Shown piece after piece: positions 15,747-23,316 of a DNA stretch of 34,810 nucleotides. Each line of letters opens with the position of its first letter. Position 1 is the first letter of the stretch. This stretch comes from Actinomycetes bacterium (GTDB lineage Bacteria > Actinomycetota > Actinomycetes > Mycobacteriales > Mycobacteriaceae). The position numbers and the translations under genes are program-made. The stretch is taken from the NCBI GenBank assembly GCA_022601135.1, contig JAHZJB010000102.1, forward strand, positions 1 to 34,810, given 5' to 3'. Under the pieces are notes generated by a model. It searched no databases and was not told the origin of the DNA. It worked only from the letters and a program-made list of their open reading frames with translations.

Positions 15747-16778
15747 TCAGGCCTGCTGGCCGTCACCGGAGGGTCCGGTCTCGGCTCGGTGTGTGTTTCG
15801 GCGCAATCGCCAGGGATGGCTCTCGTGGGGCCACATCCGCTCGATTTCGGCGTTGAACTCGGCGCCCAGCAGTACGGCGAACGCGGTGATATAGAGCCAC
15901 AGAACGATCGCGATCGGCATCGCGAGTTGGCTGTAGAAGGCGTCATCCTTGACGCTGAGCGTCAGATAGATCCGCAATCCGGCCGAGGCCAACAGCCACA
16001 GCAGCATCGCCAGCAGTGCGCCGGGCACGTCGCGACGCCAGGGAGTCCGCCACGGAACCCCGACGTGGTACAGCGTGACCAGACCCACGAAAACGAGAAG
16101 AACTATGCTCGGCCAAAACAGCAGATCGAGCATCCGCAACGTGGTATCGGCGATCGGGTCTGGAGCCAACCACTCCACGATGCGCGGGCCGAAAACCATG
16201 GGCGGTAGCACCGCTACCGCGCCGAGAAGCAAGCCGATGGTCAGTCCCAGAGCCAGCAGGCGTCGTCGCCAACCCGGCCGCGGCTCGACGTTGTAGGCGA
16301 TCGTGATCGTCTCCAGATACCGGTTCACAGCTCGTGAACCGGTCCAGAGGCTGAGCACGATGCCGATGGACACCACGCTGCCCCGGGTCTGGGCGAGCAT
16401 GGCATCCAAAGTCCTCTCGTAGGAGGCGAAAGCCGGTTCGGACAGGAACGGTTCCGGGATTCCGAGCAGGAGTTCGCGTAGCTCTTGGTGTCCCTGGGGG
16501 CCGAGGGCCGCCGCGACGAACCCGAGCGATCCGATGACGGCCAGAAGTAACGCCGGTAGAGAGATCAAGGTGAACAATGCGGCTTCGGCCGCCAGCCCGG
16601 GAACCCGGTCCTCAAGTGTGCCGCGGCGGGTACGTTCGACCAGTCTGCCGGCCTGCTGTACAGGTTGGGGCAGGCGGGCGAATCTGTCGGCGCTACGTTT
16701 GTGCAGGCTCGACCGGGCCGACCGGGCCGGCTCCGATAGCCGCGACCAGAGTTGCCGTCGCTCGTCTTCTGGTGCCAT
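15747..16778 (-). CDS. YihY/BrkB-family inner-membrane protein
   Basis: A 343-aa protein with a basic ~55-residue cytosolic N-terminus, then about six membrane segments. The conserved block GLAAEAALFTLISLPALLLA matches the first helix of YihY/virulence-factor BrkB proteins. SLWTGSRAVNRYLETITIAYN, GVPWRTPWRRDVPGALLA and LYITAFAVLLGAEFNAEIER are further family signatures. The family was once called ribonuclease BN in error; its true function (possibly envelope transport) is unknown. Either ATG 16778 or GTG 16781 could start it; ATG was taken. It follows the ClC-DM13 pair on the same strand after 115 bp. Confidence 0.9.
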   Translation of the reverse strand: MAPEDERRQLWSRLSEPARSARSSLHKRSADRFARLPQPVQQAGRLVERTRRGTLEDRVPGLAAEAALFTLISLPALLLAVIGSLGFVAAALGPQGHQELRELLLGIPEPFLSEPAFASYERTLDAMLAQTRGSVVSIGIVLSLWTGSRAVNRYLETITIAYNVEPRPGWRRRLLALGLTIGLLLGAVAVLPPMVFGPRIVEWLAPDPIADTTLRMLDLLFWPSIVLLVFVGLVTLYHVGVPWRTPWRRDVPGALLAMLLWLLASAGLRIYLTLSVKDDAFYSQLAMPIAIVLWLYITAFAVLLGAEFNAEIERMWPHESHPWRLRRNTHRAETGPSGDGQQA

Positions 16779-16893
16779 CACGTCGAGCCTAGGAGACCGA
16801 CCGGCCGTGAACGTCGGCGGTCAGCAGGCCGGACGGCCGGCAGGGAGACAGTTCCCGGTGTGGCGGCACCGCGTGTCGGCGAGGATGAGCCGA

Positions 16894-17421
16894 TCAGCCC
16901 ACAGCGGCAAGTTCGGCTCCGCCGAACGACACATTGAATCGATCACACCAGATGCTCACGCTGGTGAGCCCCTGCACCTCGGCGTCCGGGGGCACGGGAT
17001 AGTTGGCGCTTCCCCGGTTGCCTTTCAGCGGGCCGAGGTCGATCCAGCGGCCGTCATCGAAGACCCGCGCACCTTCCACGCCGGGAGTGACGGGCGCGTC
17101 GGTCAGCAACACCTTGAGTTCCGGACCGTCGCTGGTGTCGAGATCGGCGATCCGCACGACGAGAGAATCGTCGGGGAGACGCAGCAGCTGCACCGTCCCG
17201 GTGGTGTGGTGTTCCTGGCTCACCAAGTCCCCTTGTGCCACCACCTGGGTTTCCGGGGTGGCGGTGCGCCCGTCGGGCGACGCCGCACCGGTGGCGACCG
17301 TGGGAGGAGCCTCATCGACTGTGGTGTTGGTGAACAGTTTCCAGGGCTGGAACCAGTACGCGCCGGCGGCGACGGCGATCACGACGACAACGATTCCGGC
17401 GAGCACGAGGGGACGACGCAA
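16894..17421 (-). CDS. Membrane-anchored DM13-domain protein
   Basis: A 175-aa protein with one N-terminal transmembrane anchor (about 6-24), a Thr/Ala/Pro-rich linker to ~62, and a DM13 domain. The domain shows GDLVSQEHHTTGTVQLL (64-80), VVRIADLDTSDGPELKVLL (88-106), GPLKGNRGSANYPVP and the hallmark VSIWCDRFNVSFGGAEL with Cys159. DM13 is predicted to be an extracytoplasmic redox or haem-binding domain. The start is TTG at 17421, eight bases after AGAAGG, and begins three bases after the ClC stop codon, so it is translationally coupled to that antiporter. This coupling suggests a shared envelope or acid/halide role (inference). Confidence 0.85.
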   Translation of the reverse strand: MRRPLVLAGIVVVVIAVAAGAYWFQPWKLFTNTTVDEAPPTVATGAASPDGRTATPETQVVAQGDLVSQEHHTTGTVQLLRLPDDSLVVRIADLDTSDGPELKVLLTDAPVTPGVEGARVFDDGRWIDLGPLKGNRGSANYPVPPDAEVQGLTSVSIWCDRFNVSFGGAELAAVG

Positions 17422-17424
17422 GAT

Positions 17425-18756
17425 TCAGACCTTCTCTGTCGGGGGTTCTTCAGGGGGCATTCGCTTACGAAGGCTGTCGTAGATCGGCGGCGATCCGACA
17501 GCGTAGGCGGTCAGCACGGCTGCGGCAGTGGCGGCCATCATCGGCACCGCCACCGACGTTGTCGCCGTCATCTCGATGACCAGCACGATTCCGGTGACGG
17601 GGGCACGGACTGTGGCTCCGAAGAAGGCTGCCATGCCCACGAGTGCGATCGGAATTGCCAGGGACGCAGCGTTTCCCGGCCACACCATGTTGAATACTCC
17701 GACGAACAGCAAGCCCCACAGCGCGCCGACCGCAAGCAGCGGCGCGAACAATCCGCCGGGCACCCCCGCCGAATACGACAGCGGTCCGGCGATGAAACGC
17801 ACCATGAGGTAGCCGACGACGACCGGCAGAACGATGCGGTGTCCTCCGAGGATCAGTTGCGTGAGGGTGTCCCCACCGCCGACCGCGAGCGGGTAGACGA
17901 ACATCGCCAAGCCGATGATCGCGCCGATGATGGTCGCCTTCGCGACCTTGGGAATCCGGCGCACCCTGCCGACGTGGTCGAGGAACCACAGCACCAGCAC
18001 GTTGTACACCGCACCCAGACATCCGGTGAGCAGACCGAAAATCACGAAAAGCGGAAGCCACGAGAGCGCCGGGGCGTGTATCGGCTCCACCAAGAAGTCC
18101 GGACGGTTCCCAAGGACGAACCGCGAACAGGCCACCGCAGTCACAGCGGCAAAGATGGTCGCCAAGACCGTTTTGACCCGGAACGACCTCGTCACTTCTT
18201 CGAGTGTGAACAGGGTGCCCCCGATCGGGGCATTGAAGGCGACCGCCAACCCCGCACCGCCCAGCGCGGTCTGCATCATCCGGACCTCGGAGTCGGGTAA
18301 GCGAGCGCGCCGCGCCGCTTCGGCACCGATCGCGGCCCCCATGTGAACGGTCGGACCCTCGCGGCCCAGCACCAACCCCGACCCGATCCCCAGCACTCCG
18401 CCGACGAACTTCGCCGGCAGCAGACGAATCGACGGCGGTTTCGCCTCCCCCCGATAGACGGCTTCGACATGTTGGATTCCGCTGCCCGATGCCAGCGGCA
18501 TCCAGCGGACGATCAAGGCCGCGAGGGTGGCGCCCGTCGCCGCAGCGGCCACCGGCACCAGCCAGCCCGGGCCCGGCAACAGGCGTGCCCAATCGACCAG
18601 ATCGATGCGGAGGTCATCGGCCGCTGCCAGCAGCCATCGGAAGGCGCCGCCGACGAACCCGATGACCACACCTGCGACGATCGCGGTGCAGCAGATGAGT
18701 ACCGATCCCCGCATCGAGTCGTCTGACTGGACCGGGCCAGTTTCCGATTGCGTCAT
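17425..18756 (-). CDS. ClC-family chloride/proton antiporter
   Basis: A 443-aa membrane protein with the ClC fold. Selectivity motifs are GSGIQ (91-95), GREGP (131-135) with gating glutamate Glu133, GGLFAPLLAVG (the GxFxP equivalent) and Tyr426 near the C-terminus, matching the chloride-coordinating tyrosine. Glu187 in FTLEE corresponds to the internal proton glutamate of the E. coli antiporter, so Cl-/H+ exchange rather than a passive channel is expected. There is no CBS domain. Antiporters of this type support acid resistance. It starts at ATG 18756 and is the first gene of a coupled pair with the DM13 protein. Confidence 0.93.
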   Translation of the reverse strand: MTQSETGPVQSDDSMRGSVLICCTAIVAGVVIGFVGGAFRWLLAAADDLRIDLVDWARLLPGPGWLVPVAAAATGATLAALIVRWMPLASGSGIQHVEAVYRGEAKPPSIRLLPAKFVGGVLGIGSGLVLGREGPTVHMGAAIGAEAARRARLPDSEVRMMQTALGGAGLAVAFNAPIGGTLFTLEEVTRSFRVKTVLATIFAAVTAVACSRFVLGNRPDFLVEPIHAPALSWLPLFVIFGLLTGCLGAVYNVLVLWFLDHVGRVRRIPKVAKATIIGAIIGLAMFVYPLAVGGGDTLTQLILGGHRIVLPVVVGYLMVRFIAGPLSYSAGVPGGLFAPLLAVGALWGLLFVGVFNMVWPGNAASLAIPIALVGMAAFFGATVRAPVTGIVLVIEMTATTSVAVPMMAATAAAVLTAYAVGSPPIYDSLRKRMPPEEPPTEKV

Positions 18757-18960
18757 CCTGCCGGATCAGCCAGTCGGTTCTGAATCTGGTCGTTTCTGCT
18801 CCGTCGATGCACCAGCAACCGTCTCCTTCGCCGCCATTGAATTCCCCGCATTTCGCCGTTCGGTGCAGGTGCGAGACCTCGAAGGAGCGTAGCCGGGGGT
18901 ACCGCACCCGGACGCGGTGTACCCACCGATGCCGGAGCCACCGACCATCTCACGCTTGCC

Positions 18961-19380
18961 TCAACGGGAGCCGGTGCCCGCGGTGCGTGGCGCCTCCGCC
19001 CGTCGTAACAGCACGGCGAGAACCGCCGCGACGATCAGCAACGCCGGCACATCGCCCAGCAGATGGCCGCGCTCGTTGGCATCCGAGAGCGCCTGGACCG
19101 CCATGATCACGGCGTGGACGACGCTGGACACCACGGTGAACCAGATCAGGGTGCGGCTGGCGAGCGGATCACGGGTCGCCATCACCAAGAAGACCCCGAG
19201 GGTGGCGTAGAGGCCGATGATCATGGGCAGGTAATGCGACGAGCCCTCCCCCCACGACCACCCGGACGGCCACAACTTGGTGAGTGGGTAGATGCCGACC
19301 ACGAAGATCACGCCCACTACGGCCACCGCCACCCTCAGCAGACCGACCGGACCGTGATCCTTCGCTTTGTCTTCAGGCAT
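18961..19380 (-). CDS. Small four-helix membrane protein (DUF6632-like)
   Basis: The 139-aa product has four hydrophobic segments at about 13-33, 50-68, 78-98 and 108-126, with conserved-looking loops YPLTKLWPSGWSWGEGSSHY and MATRDPLASRTLIWFT. This pattern resembles small membrane proteins annotated DUF6632; function unknown. ATG 19380 is preceded by a GAGAGGA purine run some distance away; a longer frame to 19470 adds unlikely sequence. It diverges from the ZIP-like gene and is the same orientation as the ClC pair but 204 bp upstream, probably a separate transcript. Confidence 0.75.
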   Translation of the reverse strand: MPEDKAKDHGPVGLLRVAVAVVGVIFVVGIYPLTKLWPSGWSWGEGSSHYLPMIIGLYATLGVFLVMATRDPLASRTLIWFTVVSSVVHAVIMAVQALSDANERGHLLGDVPALLIVAAVLAVLLRRAEAPRTAGTGSR

Positions 19381-19634
19381 GCCGTGCCGTCCTCTCGTTG
19401 TCAACGGCGGGCGGATGCAGCCGGGCAAGTCCGTCACTGACGCCCTGTCGCCATCTCTCGATTTTCGCATCTCCGGCCGCTGCCCTCCGGTGATTCCGCT
19501 ACCGATTCTTCGGCTCAGCTGCCAGCGCCGCGCAACATCGCGCGATTGCCAGAAAAGCGATGCGGAGAGACCGACAATGCATACGGTCGCGCAGGTTTCC
19601 GAGATGGCACGGGGTGGTCCACATCAGTGTGGTG

Positions 19635-20339
19635 ATGACGGCGGCCGGGCTGGTCGCATTCCCGGTCTTGGCCGGAGTCGTCGGCGGCGTGGTGGCAGTG
19701 CTGCGCCCGCCAGCTCCGACGGTTGTCAGTGGGGTGCAGCACTTCGCGGCGGGGGTCGTGCTGGCCGCCGTCGCCGGTGAGGTCCTCCCGCAACTGCGCG
19801 ATCGTGGACCTCTGGGACTCGTCGTCATCGGATTTGCTGCCGGTGTCGCTCTGCTTGTCGGGTTGCGTTATCTCTCGGGCGGGGAGGCGGCACAGGTCTC
19901 CGGGGCTCTGCCGGTGGGCTTTCTTGTGGTCGTCGGAGTCGACCTGTTCATCGACGGCCTACTCGTAGGAACCGGTGCGGCAGTGTCCACCGAGACGGCG
20001 ACCGTTATCGCCATCGCGCTCACGGTGGAGGTGCTGTTTCTCGGGTTGTCGGTGGCACTGCAACTCGTCAGCTCGGGATCGTCCAGATTCATGGCCGCGT
20101 CCGTCACCGCCGGCTTGAGCCTCCTGGTGGCGGGAGGAGCGATCCTGGGCGCGTTGGCACTGGGTGGCGCCGGGGACGCCGTGCTGAGCCTGGTTCTCGC
20201 GTTCGCCGTCGCTGCGCTGCTGTGGTTGGTTGTCGAGGAGCTGTTGGTGGAGGCGCACGAGACGCCCGAGCGCCCCTGGATGGCGGCCCTGTTCTTCGTG
20301 GGCTTCATTGCATTGTTCTGTCTGGAAGCCGTGGGATGA
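19635..20339 (+). CDS. ZIP-like metal transporter with altered metal-site residues
   Basis: A 234-aa protein with about eight hydrophobic segments and the ZIP-type layout. HFAAGVVLAAVAGEVLPQL (His36, Glu49) matches the H...E helix seen early in ZIP proteins, and VDLFIDGLLVGTG (102-114) keeps the FIDG core of helix IV. The usual His-Asn before FIDG is replaced by Asp-Leu, and the helix V His-x-x-Pro-Glu signature is replaced by TVEVLFLGLSV (Glu132). Zn/Fe/Mn transport is the family activity, but this copy may bind another ion or none. The start is uncertain: ATG 19635 fits the first helix, GTG 19614 is possible, and neither has a clear ribosome site. Confidence 0.72.
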   Translation: MTAAGLVAFPVLAGVVGGVVAVLRPPAPTVVSGVQHFAAGVVLAAVAGEVLPQLRDRGPLGLVVIGFAAGVALLVGLRYLSGGEAAQVSGALPVGFLVVVGVDLFIDGLLVGTGAAVSTETATVIAIALTVEVLFLGLSVALQLVSSGSSRFMAASVTAGLSLLVAGGAILGALALGGAGDAVLSLVLAFAVAALLWLVVEELLVEAHETPERPWMAALFFVGFIALFCLEAVG

Positions 20340-20529
20340 CCGCCGCTGAAGCCGGCCAGGCGGCATGCAACGCCGGCGCCGGCATCTGTTCCTAGCGCGC
20401 GTCGTTGGGTTGTGACTGGCTCCCTTCGCTGGTTCTCGTCGACCAAATGCACTGTGCGCTAGAAGATCCTGCATGGACAGGTGGGAGGCAAGCGCACCTG
20501 CGCCCGCAGCTGGTTTCCGGCTTTTTGCG

Positions 20530-20829
20530 TTACGATGGGCAGTAGGACTGAGTCGCTGCACCTACGAAGAATCCGCTCTGCTTCAACGACCAATTCGTAG
20601 GTCCGGTGATCTCCGCAGCCACCTGTTCTGGCGGTTGGCCCTCTTTCACGTACTCGCACACCGCTTCTGCGAGCGCGATAGCACCCGAGGATGTGGCGAA
20701 CGGGACTCCCTCGCGCTCAAGTGTCGCGATGAAGATGTCGTCGGTCTCGTCCGCGAACGCCGGTGTGGCCGTTAAGCCGGCCAGGGCAGCAGCAACGGCG
20801 ACTGCTGAAAGGATGCCCGTGCCGCGCAT
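20530..20829 (-). CDS. DUF732 secreted protein
   Basis: A 99-aa exported protein. The signal peptide runs to AFA (24-26) before DETDDIF. The mature domain, FIATLEREGVPF to the C-terminal QSYCPS, is the mycobacterial DUF732 fold with two cysteines (58 and 97) expected to form the conserved disulfide. DUF732 proteins are small helical exported proteins of unknown function. ATG 20829 follows GGGAGGGT at good spacing. A second DUF732 gene lies at 21312 on the same strand. Confidence 0.88.
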   Translation of the reverse strand: MRGTGILSAVAVAAALAGLTATPAFADETDDIFIATLEREGVPFATSSGAIALAEAVCEYVKEGQPPEQVAAEITGPTNWSLKQSGFFVGAATQSYCPS

Positions 20830-20996
20830 CTCTACCCTCCCGCTAGGTTGGTGATGGCGTCACCGTACGTCTGTGGTCGCGCGCGCGCGGTTGTTTGCGC
20901 GAAATCCTCACATGCACATCAGCGTTGATCGTGCGTTGGGTATTCGCGCTGCCATCGCGAAATCTCAACACTCTGATAAGCGTTGCTACGCTGTGC

Positions 20997-21236
20997 TCAT
21001 ATGCGAACCACGCGGCGGATTGCGATCTGGTCCGCGTTGCACAATCGGCAACTCAGCTTCCGGACTTTGAGGCGCACATTCGCAAACCGCAGCGCTCGTT
21101 GGCACATCGGGTAGGGGCATCCGCATGACAGCGTGACCCACCACTGCGCCGGATGGGACACGGGGCTGCACAGCTTATGACAGACGCAGAGAATGTCGTG
21201 CTCGAAATCCAGTTCGGCGATTGACGGTTCGAGCAT
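20997..21236 (-). CDS. Small Cys-rich protein, putative zinc-binding
   Basis: A 79-aa product between the two DUF732 genes, same strand. It carries eight cysteines: CVC (17, 19), Cys23, CGCPYPMC (38, 40, 45) and CRLC (63, 66), plus His13, His20 and His28. The paired spacing suggests one or two zinc sites. Composition is balanced and the sequence does not look like a shadow frame. The start is unclear: ATG 21236 was taken; GTG 21245 and TTG 21266 are in frame, none with a strong ribosome site. No family recognised; the region has lower GC than its surroundings, hinting at acquired DNA. Confidence 0.5.
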   Translation of the reverse strand: MLEPSIAELDFEHDILCVCHKLCSPVSHPAQWWVTLSCGCPYPMCQRALRFANVRLKVRKLSCRLCNADQIAIRRVVRI

Positions 21237-21311
21237 CGTGGTCACGGCTACCAAGGCTAAAGTCAAGGTTGAGACTTCTGCGGGAGGCGCGCGGAGGAAA
21301 TCGGAACGGCG

Positions 21312-21665
21312 TCAGTCACTCACGACGGCGTTATATTGCGGGCAGTATGCGTCGACGGCGCCCCGCATCAGTTGCCGCGCTCGGGCTGGGTCCAGGCCCT
21401 CGCCCTGGAGCGACTCGATGATGCTGCTTTGGATAACGGAGACACCCAACCCGTTCGCGCTCCCCTCGGCGGTGATGTCGCAGATGTTGTTTCCCGCCGC
21501 GATTGCTTGGTCCACCGTGCCGAACTCAAGACCCAAACTCGCTACCACGGAGAGAAATTGATCGTCGGCTTCGGTGGCATGCGCGTTCGGCGACAGGATG
21601 AGCATCGCTGTCGTAGCCGCCGATACGGCACCGATGCTCGTCAGCCATGCTGGGCGCGTGGACAT
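21312..21665 (-). CDS. DUF732 secreted protein, second copy
   Basis: The 117-aa product has a signal peptide ending at AHA (28-30) and a DUF732 domain (ADDQFLSVVASLGLEF, NNICDIT with Cys62, VDAYCPQY with Cys108). The ATG at 21665 follows an AGGAGGAGG ribosome site, among the strongest in the window. It differs from the copy at 20530 by a longer signal region and a distinct central helix, so the two are diverged paralogues, not a recent duplication. Confidence 0.88.
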   Translation of the reverse strand: MSTRPAWLTSIGAVSAATTAMLILSPNAHATEADDQFLSVVASLGLEFGTVDQAIAAGNNICDITAEGSANGLGVSVIQSSIIESLQGEGLDPARARQLMRGAVDAYCPQYNAVVSD

Positions 21666-22132
21666 GAAACCTCCTCCTCCGGGCCATTTGTGCGGATAAT
21701 AGTGGCGGTCGCCACTGAATCAGGTGATTGGCACGCCACAAAGGGCCAGTTATCGGAAGTCTCGATCCAGGTCCGGCCCGGCAAGTTGTCGGTGTATTTC
21801 AATGTGATTTGCCACTCACGTTTGGCTGCACATGCTGAGAAGATTATTGGCTGACGTTTACGTCACACCCCTTCGGCAAGGTTGCCGATCGGTATGAAGC
21901 CCCTCGTCAGGGGCTGCCTTTTGGTTGCCATCGAAAGGTAACGATCAGATAACCAAGAATTTCCTTAGCCCCGCCTAAGAAGCGTAGTCGGTGCAGAGCA
22001 ACAGGACCGATTCTGTCGTTTCTGACCGCGGATTTCCACGGCTACACTCAGGCCCAACACAGCGTCCGAACAGACTGCTGAGACACTGAATTCAATTCCG
22101 GTGCCGCTGACACCGGCGGAGGTGCGACAACA
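21666..22132. other. Gene-free stretch with three consecutive palindromes
   Basis: No convincing coding frame is seen in these 467 bp. Inside are TGACGT-TT-ACGTCA (21852-21865), TCGGCAA-GG-TTGCCGA (21873-21888) and a terminator-like hairpin (21898-21922), all perfect. A weaker CTTAG/CTAAG hairpin follows near 21965. The left part should hold the promoter of the DUF732 gene and the right part that of the propeller gene. The left part shows possible -35/-10-like AT-rich stretches, none decisive. Confidence 0.6.
21898..21922 (+). terminator. Rho-independent-like terminator with no upstream + gene
   Basis: AGCCCCT (21898-21904) pairs perfectly with AGGGGCT (21909-21915) around a four-base loop, followed by GCCTTTT. 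Orientation of the T tract serves + strand transcripts, yet the nearest + gene upstream ends at 20339. It may end a small RNA or act as an attenuator ahead of the propeller gene. Confidence 0.55.
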
Positions 22133-23224
22133 ATGGCAAACCTATTGGCCCCCCTGGGGCACGCAACGCCCGACGACAATTCTGCTTTGCAGGCGGCTGA
22201 GGACGCGCTGGTGGAGGCCGTCGATGCCGACATCATCCTCGAGCGCCGTATCGCAGTGGGCCGCGGCCCGATCGGTGACATAGCCGCCGGCGGCCCAACC
22301 GACTCCATCGTGGTGGCCAACGTCGCCGACCAGAGCGTGTCGCTTATCGACTCCACGGCCCAGTCGGAATGCCACAACGTCGCAGTCGCCGGCGATCCCG
22401 TCGCCCTCGCCGTCACCGATGGCCTCGCGTACGTGGCCACCGGTTCCGCCAGCCATGACGCGGTGTCGGCGATCGACCTCGAGACGAGATCCGTCGTCGC
22501 GACTTACCCGGTGGCGTTCGGCGTCACCGCACTGGCCGCAAGCCCGGACGGGAAGCGCATCTATGTGGGCCGGACGGCGCGGGACGGCGTCGGCGTCACC
22601 GTGATTGACACCGTTGCCCAGCGGGATTCAGCGATCGACATCGGCTACGGCCCGGCCGCCAGCCTGGACGCACTCTGCGTCGATCCGAGCGGCAAGCGCC
22701 TGTACGCGTCGGTCACCGACGAAAGCGGAAGCCGATTAGTCATTCTCGACAGCGAGACGGCACGGGTGCAGCGCGTTGTCGTGATCGGCTCACCCATACG
22801 GGACATCGCCCACACCGACGGCACCGTCTATGTGCTTACTTCCGACCGCGCGGTCGGCGGGGCGGTTCACGTCATCGACCTCTCCACCAACAGGATCACC
22901 GACACGGCGATAGTCGGGGGTGCGCCCACCCAGTTGGTGGTGAGCCCCGATCGTGCCCGCGCGTACATCGTTGATTACGACCGGGTCGCAGTGTTGTGCA
23001 CGCTCAGCCTGGAAATCGACGACTCGCTGGCGTTTGACGCCCGCCCGTCCTGCGTGGTGCTCGATTCGGACGGATCGCACCTTCATGTCGCGGACTACTC
23101 CGGCGCCGTGCACGGGTTCTCGGTCGAGTCGGCAATCGAGATGCTGTGCTCGCAGTTCCTCGCTACCGACCCAATCGCGCTGAGCGCCCGAAGGGCGCTG
23201 GAGGGTTCCACTGCGGGGCGGTGA
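22133..23224 (+). CDS. YncE-like beta-propeller protein
   Basis: A 363-aa protein made of repeats of about 40-45 residues, each with a strand pattern like DSIVVANVADQSVSLIDS, RIYVGRTARDGVGVTVIDT or RLYASVTDESGSRLVILDS, giving a YncE/NHL-like seven-blade propeller. The 'SPDGKRIYV' and 'DPSGKRLYA' inter-blade turns are typical. Unlike most YncE proteins it has no signal peptide; an acidic ~40-residue helical N-terminus precedes blade one. Propellers of this kind usually bind proteins or ligands and have no catalytic residues. ATG 22133 follows GGAGGTG eleven bases upstream. Monocistronic as far as seen, behind the structured gap at 21666-22132. Confidence 0.82.
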   Translation: MANLLAPLGHATPDDNSALQAAEDALVEAVDADIILERRIAVGRGPIGDIAAGGPTDSIVVANVADQSVSLIDSTAQSECHNVAVAGDPVALAVTDGLAYVATGSASHDAVSAIDLETRSVVATYPVAFGVTALAASPDGKRIYVGRTARDGVGVTVIDTVAQRDSAIDIGYGPAASLDALCVDPSGKRLYASVTDESGSRLVILDSETARVQRVVVIGSPIRDIAHTDGTVYVLTSDRAVGGAVHVIDLSTNRITDTAIVGGAPTQLVVSPDRARAYIVDYDRVAVLCTLSLEIDDSLAFDARPSCVVLDSDGSHLHVADYSGAVHGFSVESAIEMLCSQFLATDPIALSARRALEGSTAGR

Positions 23225-23316
23225 TCAGCCGTACCGCAGCCACCCTCCGTGCGGCCAGGTAATTTGGTCTGGACCCGATGAGAACACGTTCTCGTTCCGC
23301 GCGGGGAGGAGAGGGC

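Noticed and set aside
16534..18300. 588-codon + strand open frame antisense to the YihY, DM13 and ClC genes
   Set aside because: Its translation is an Arg/His/Asp/Gly-rich string with no motifs, while the opposite strand holds three genes with clear family signatures. Long antisense frames are expected at this GC content.
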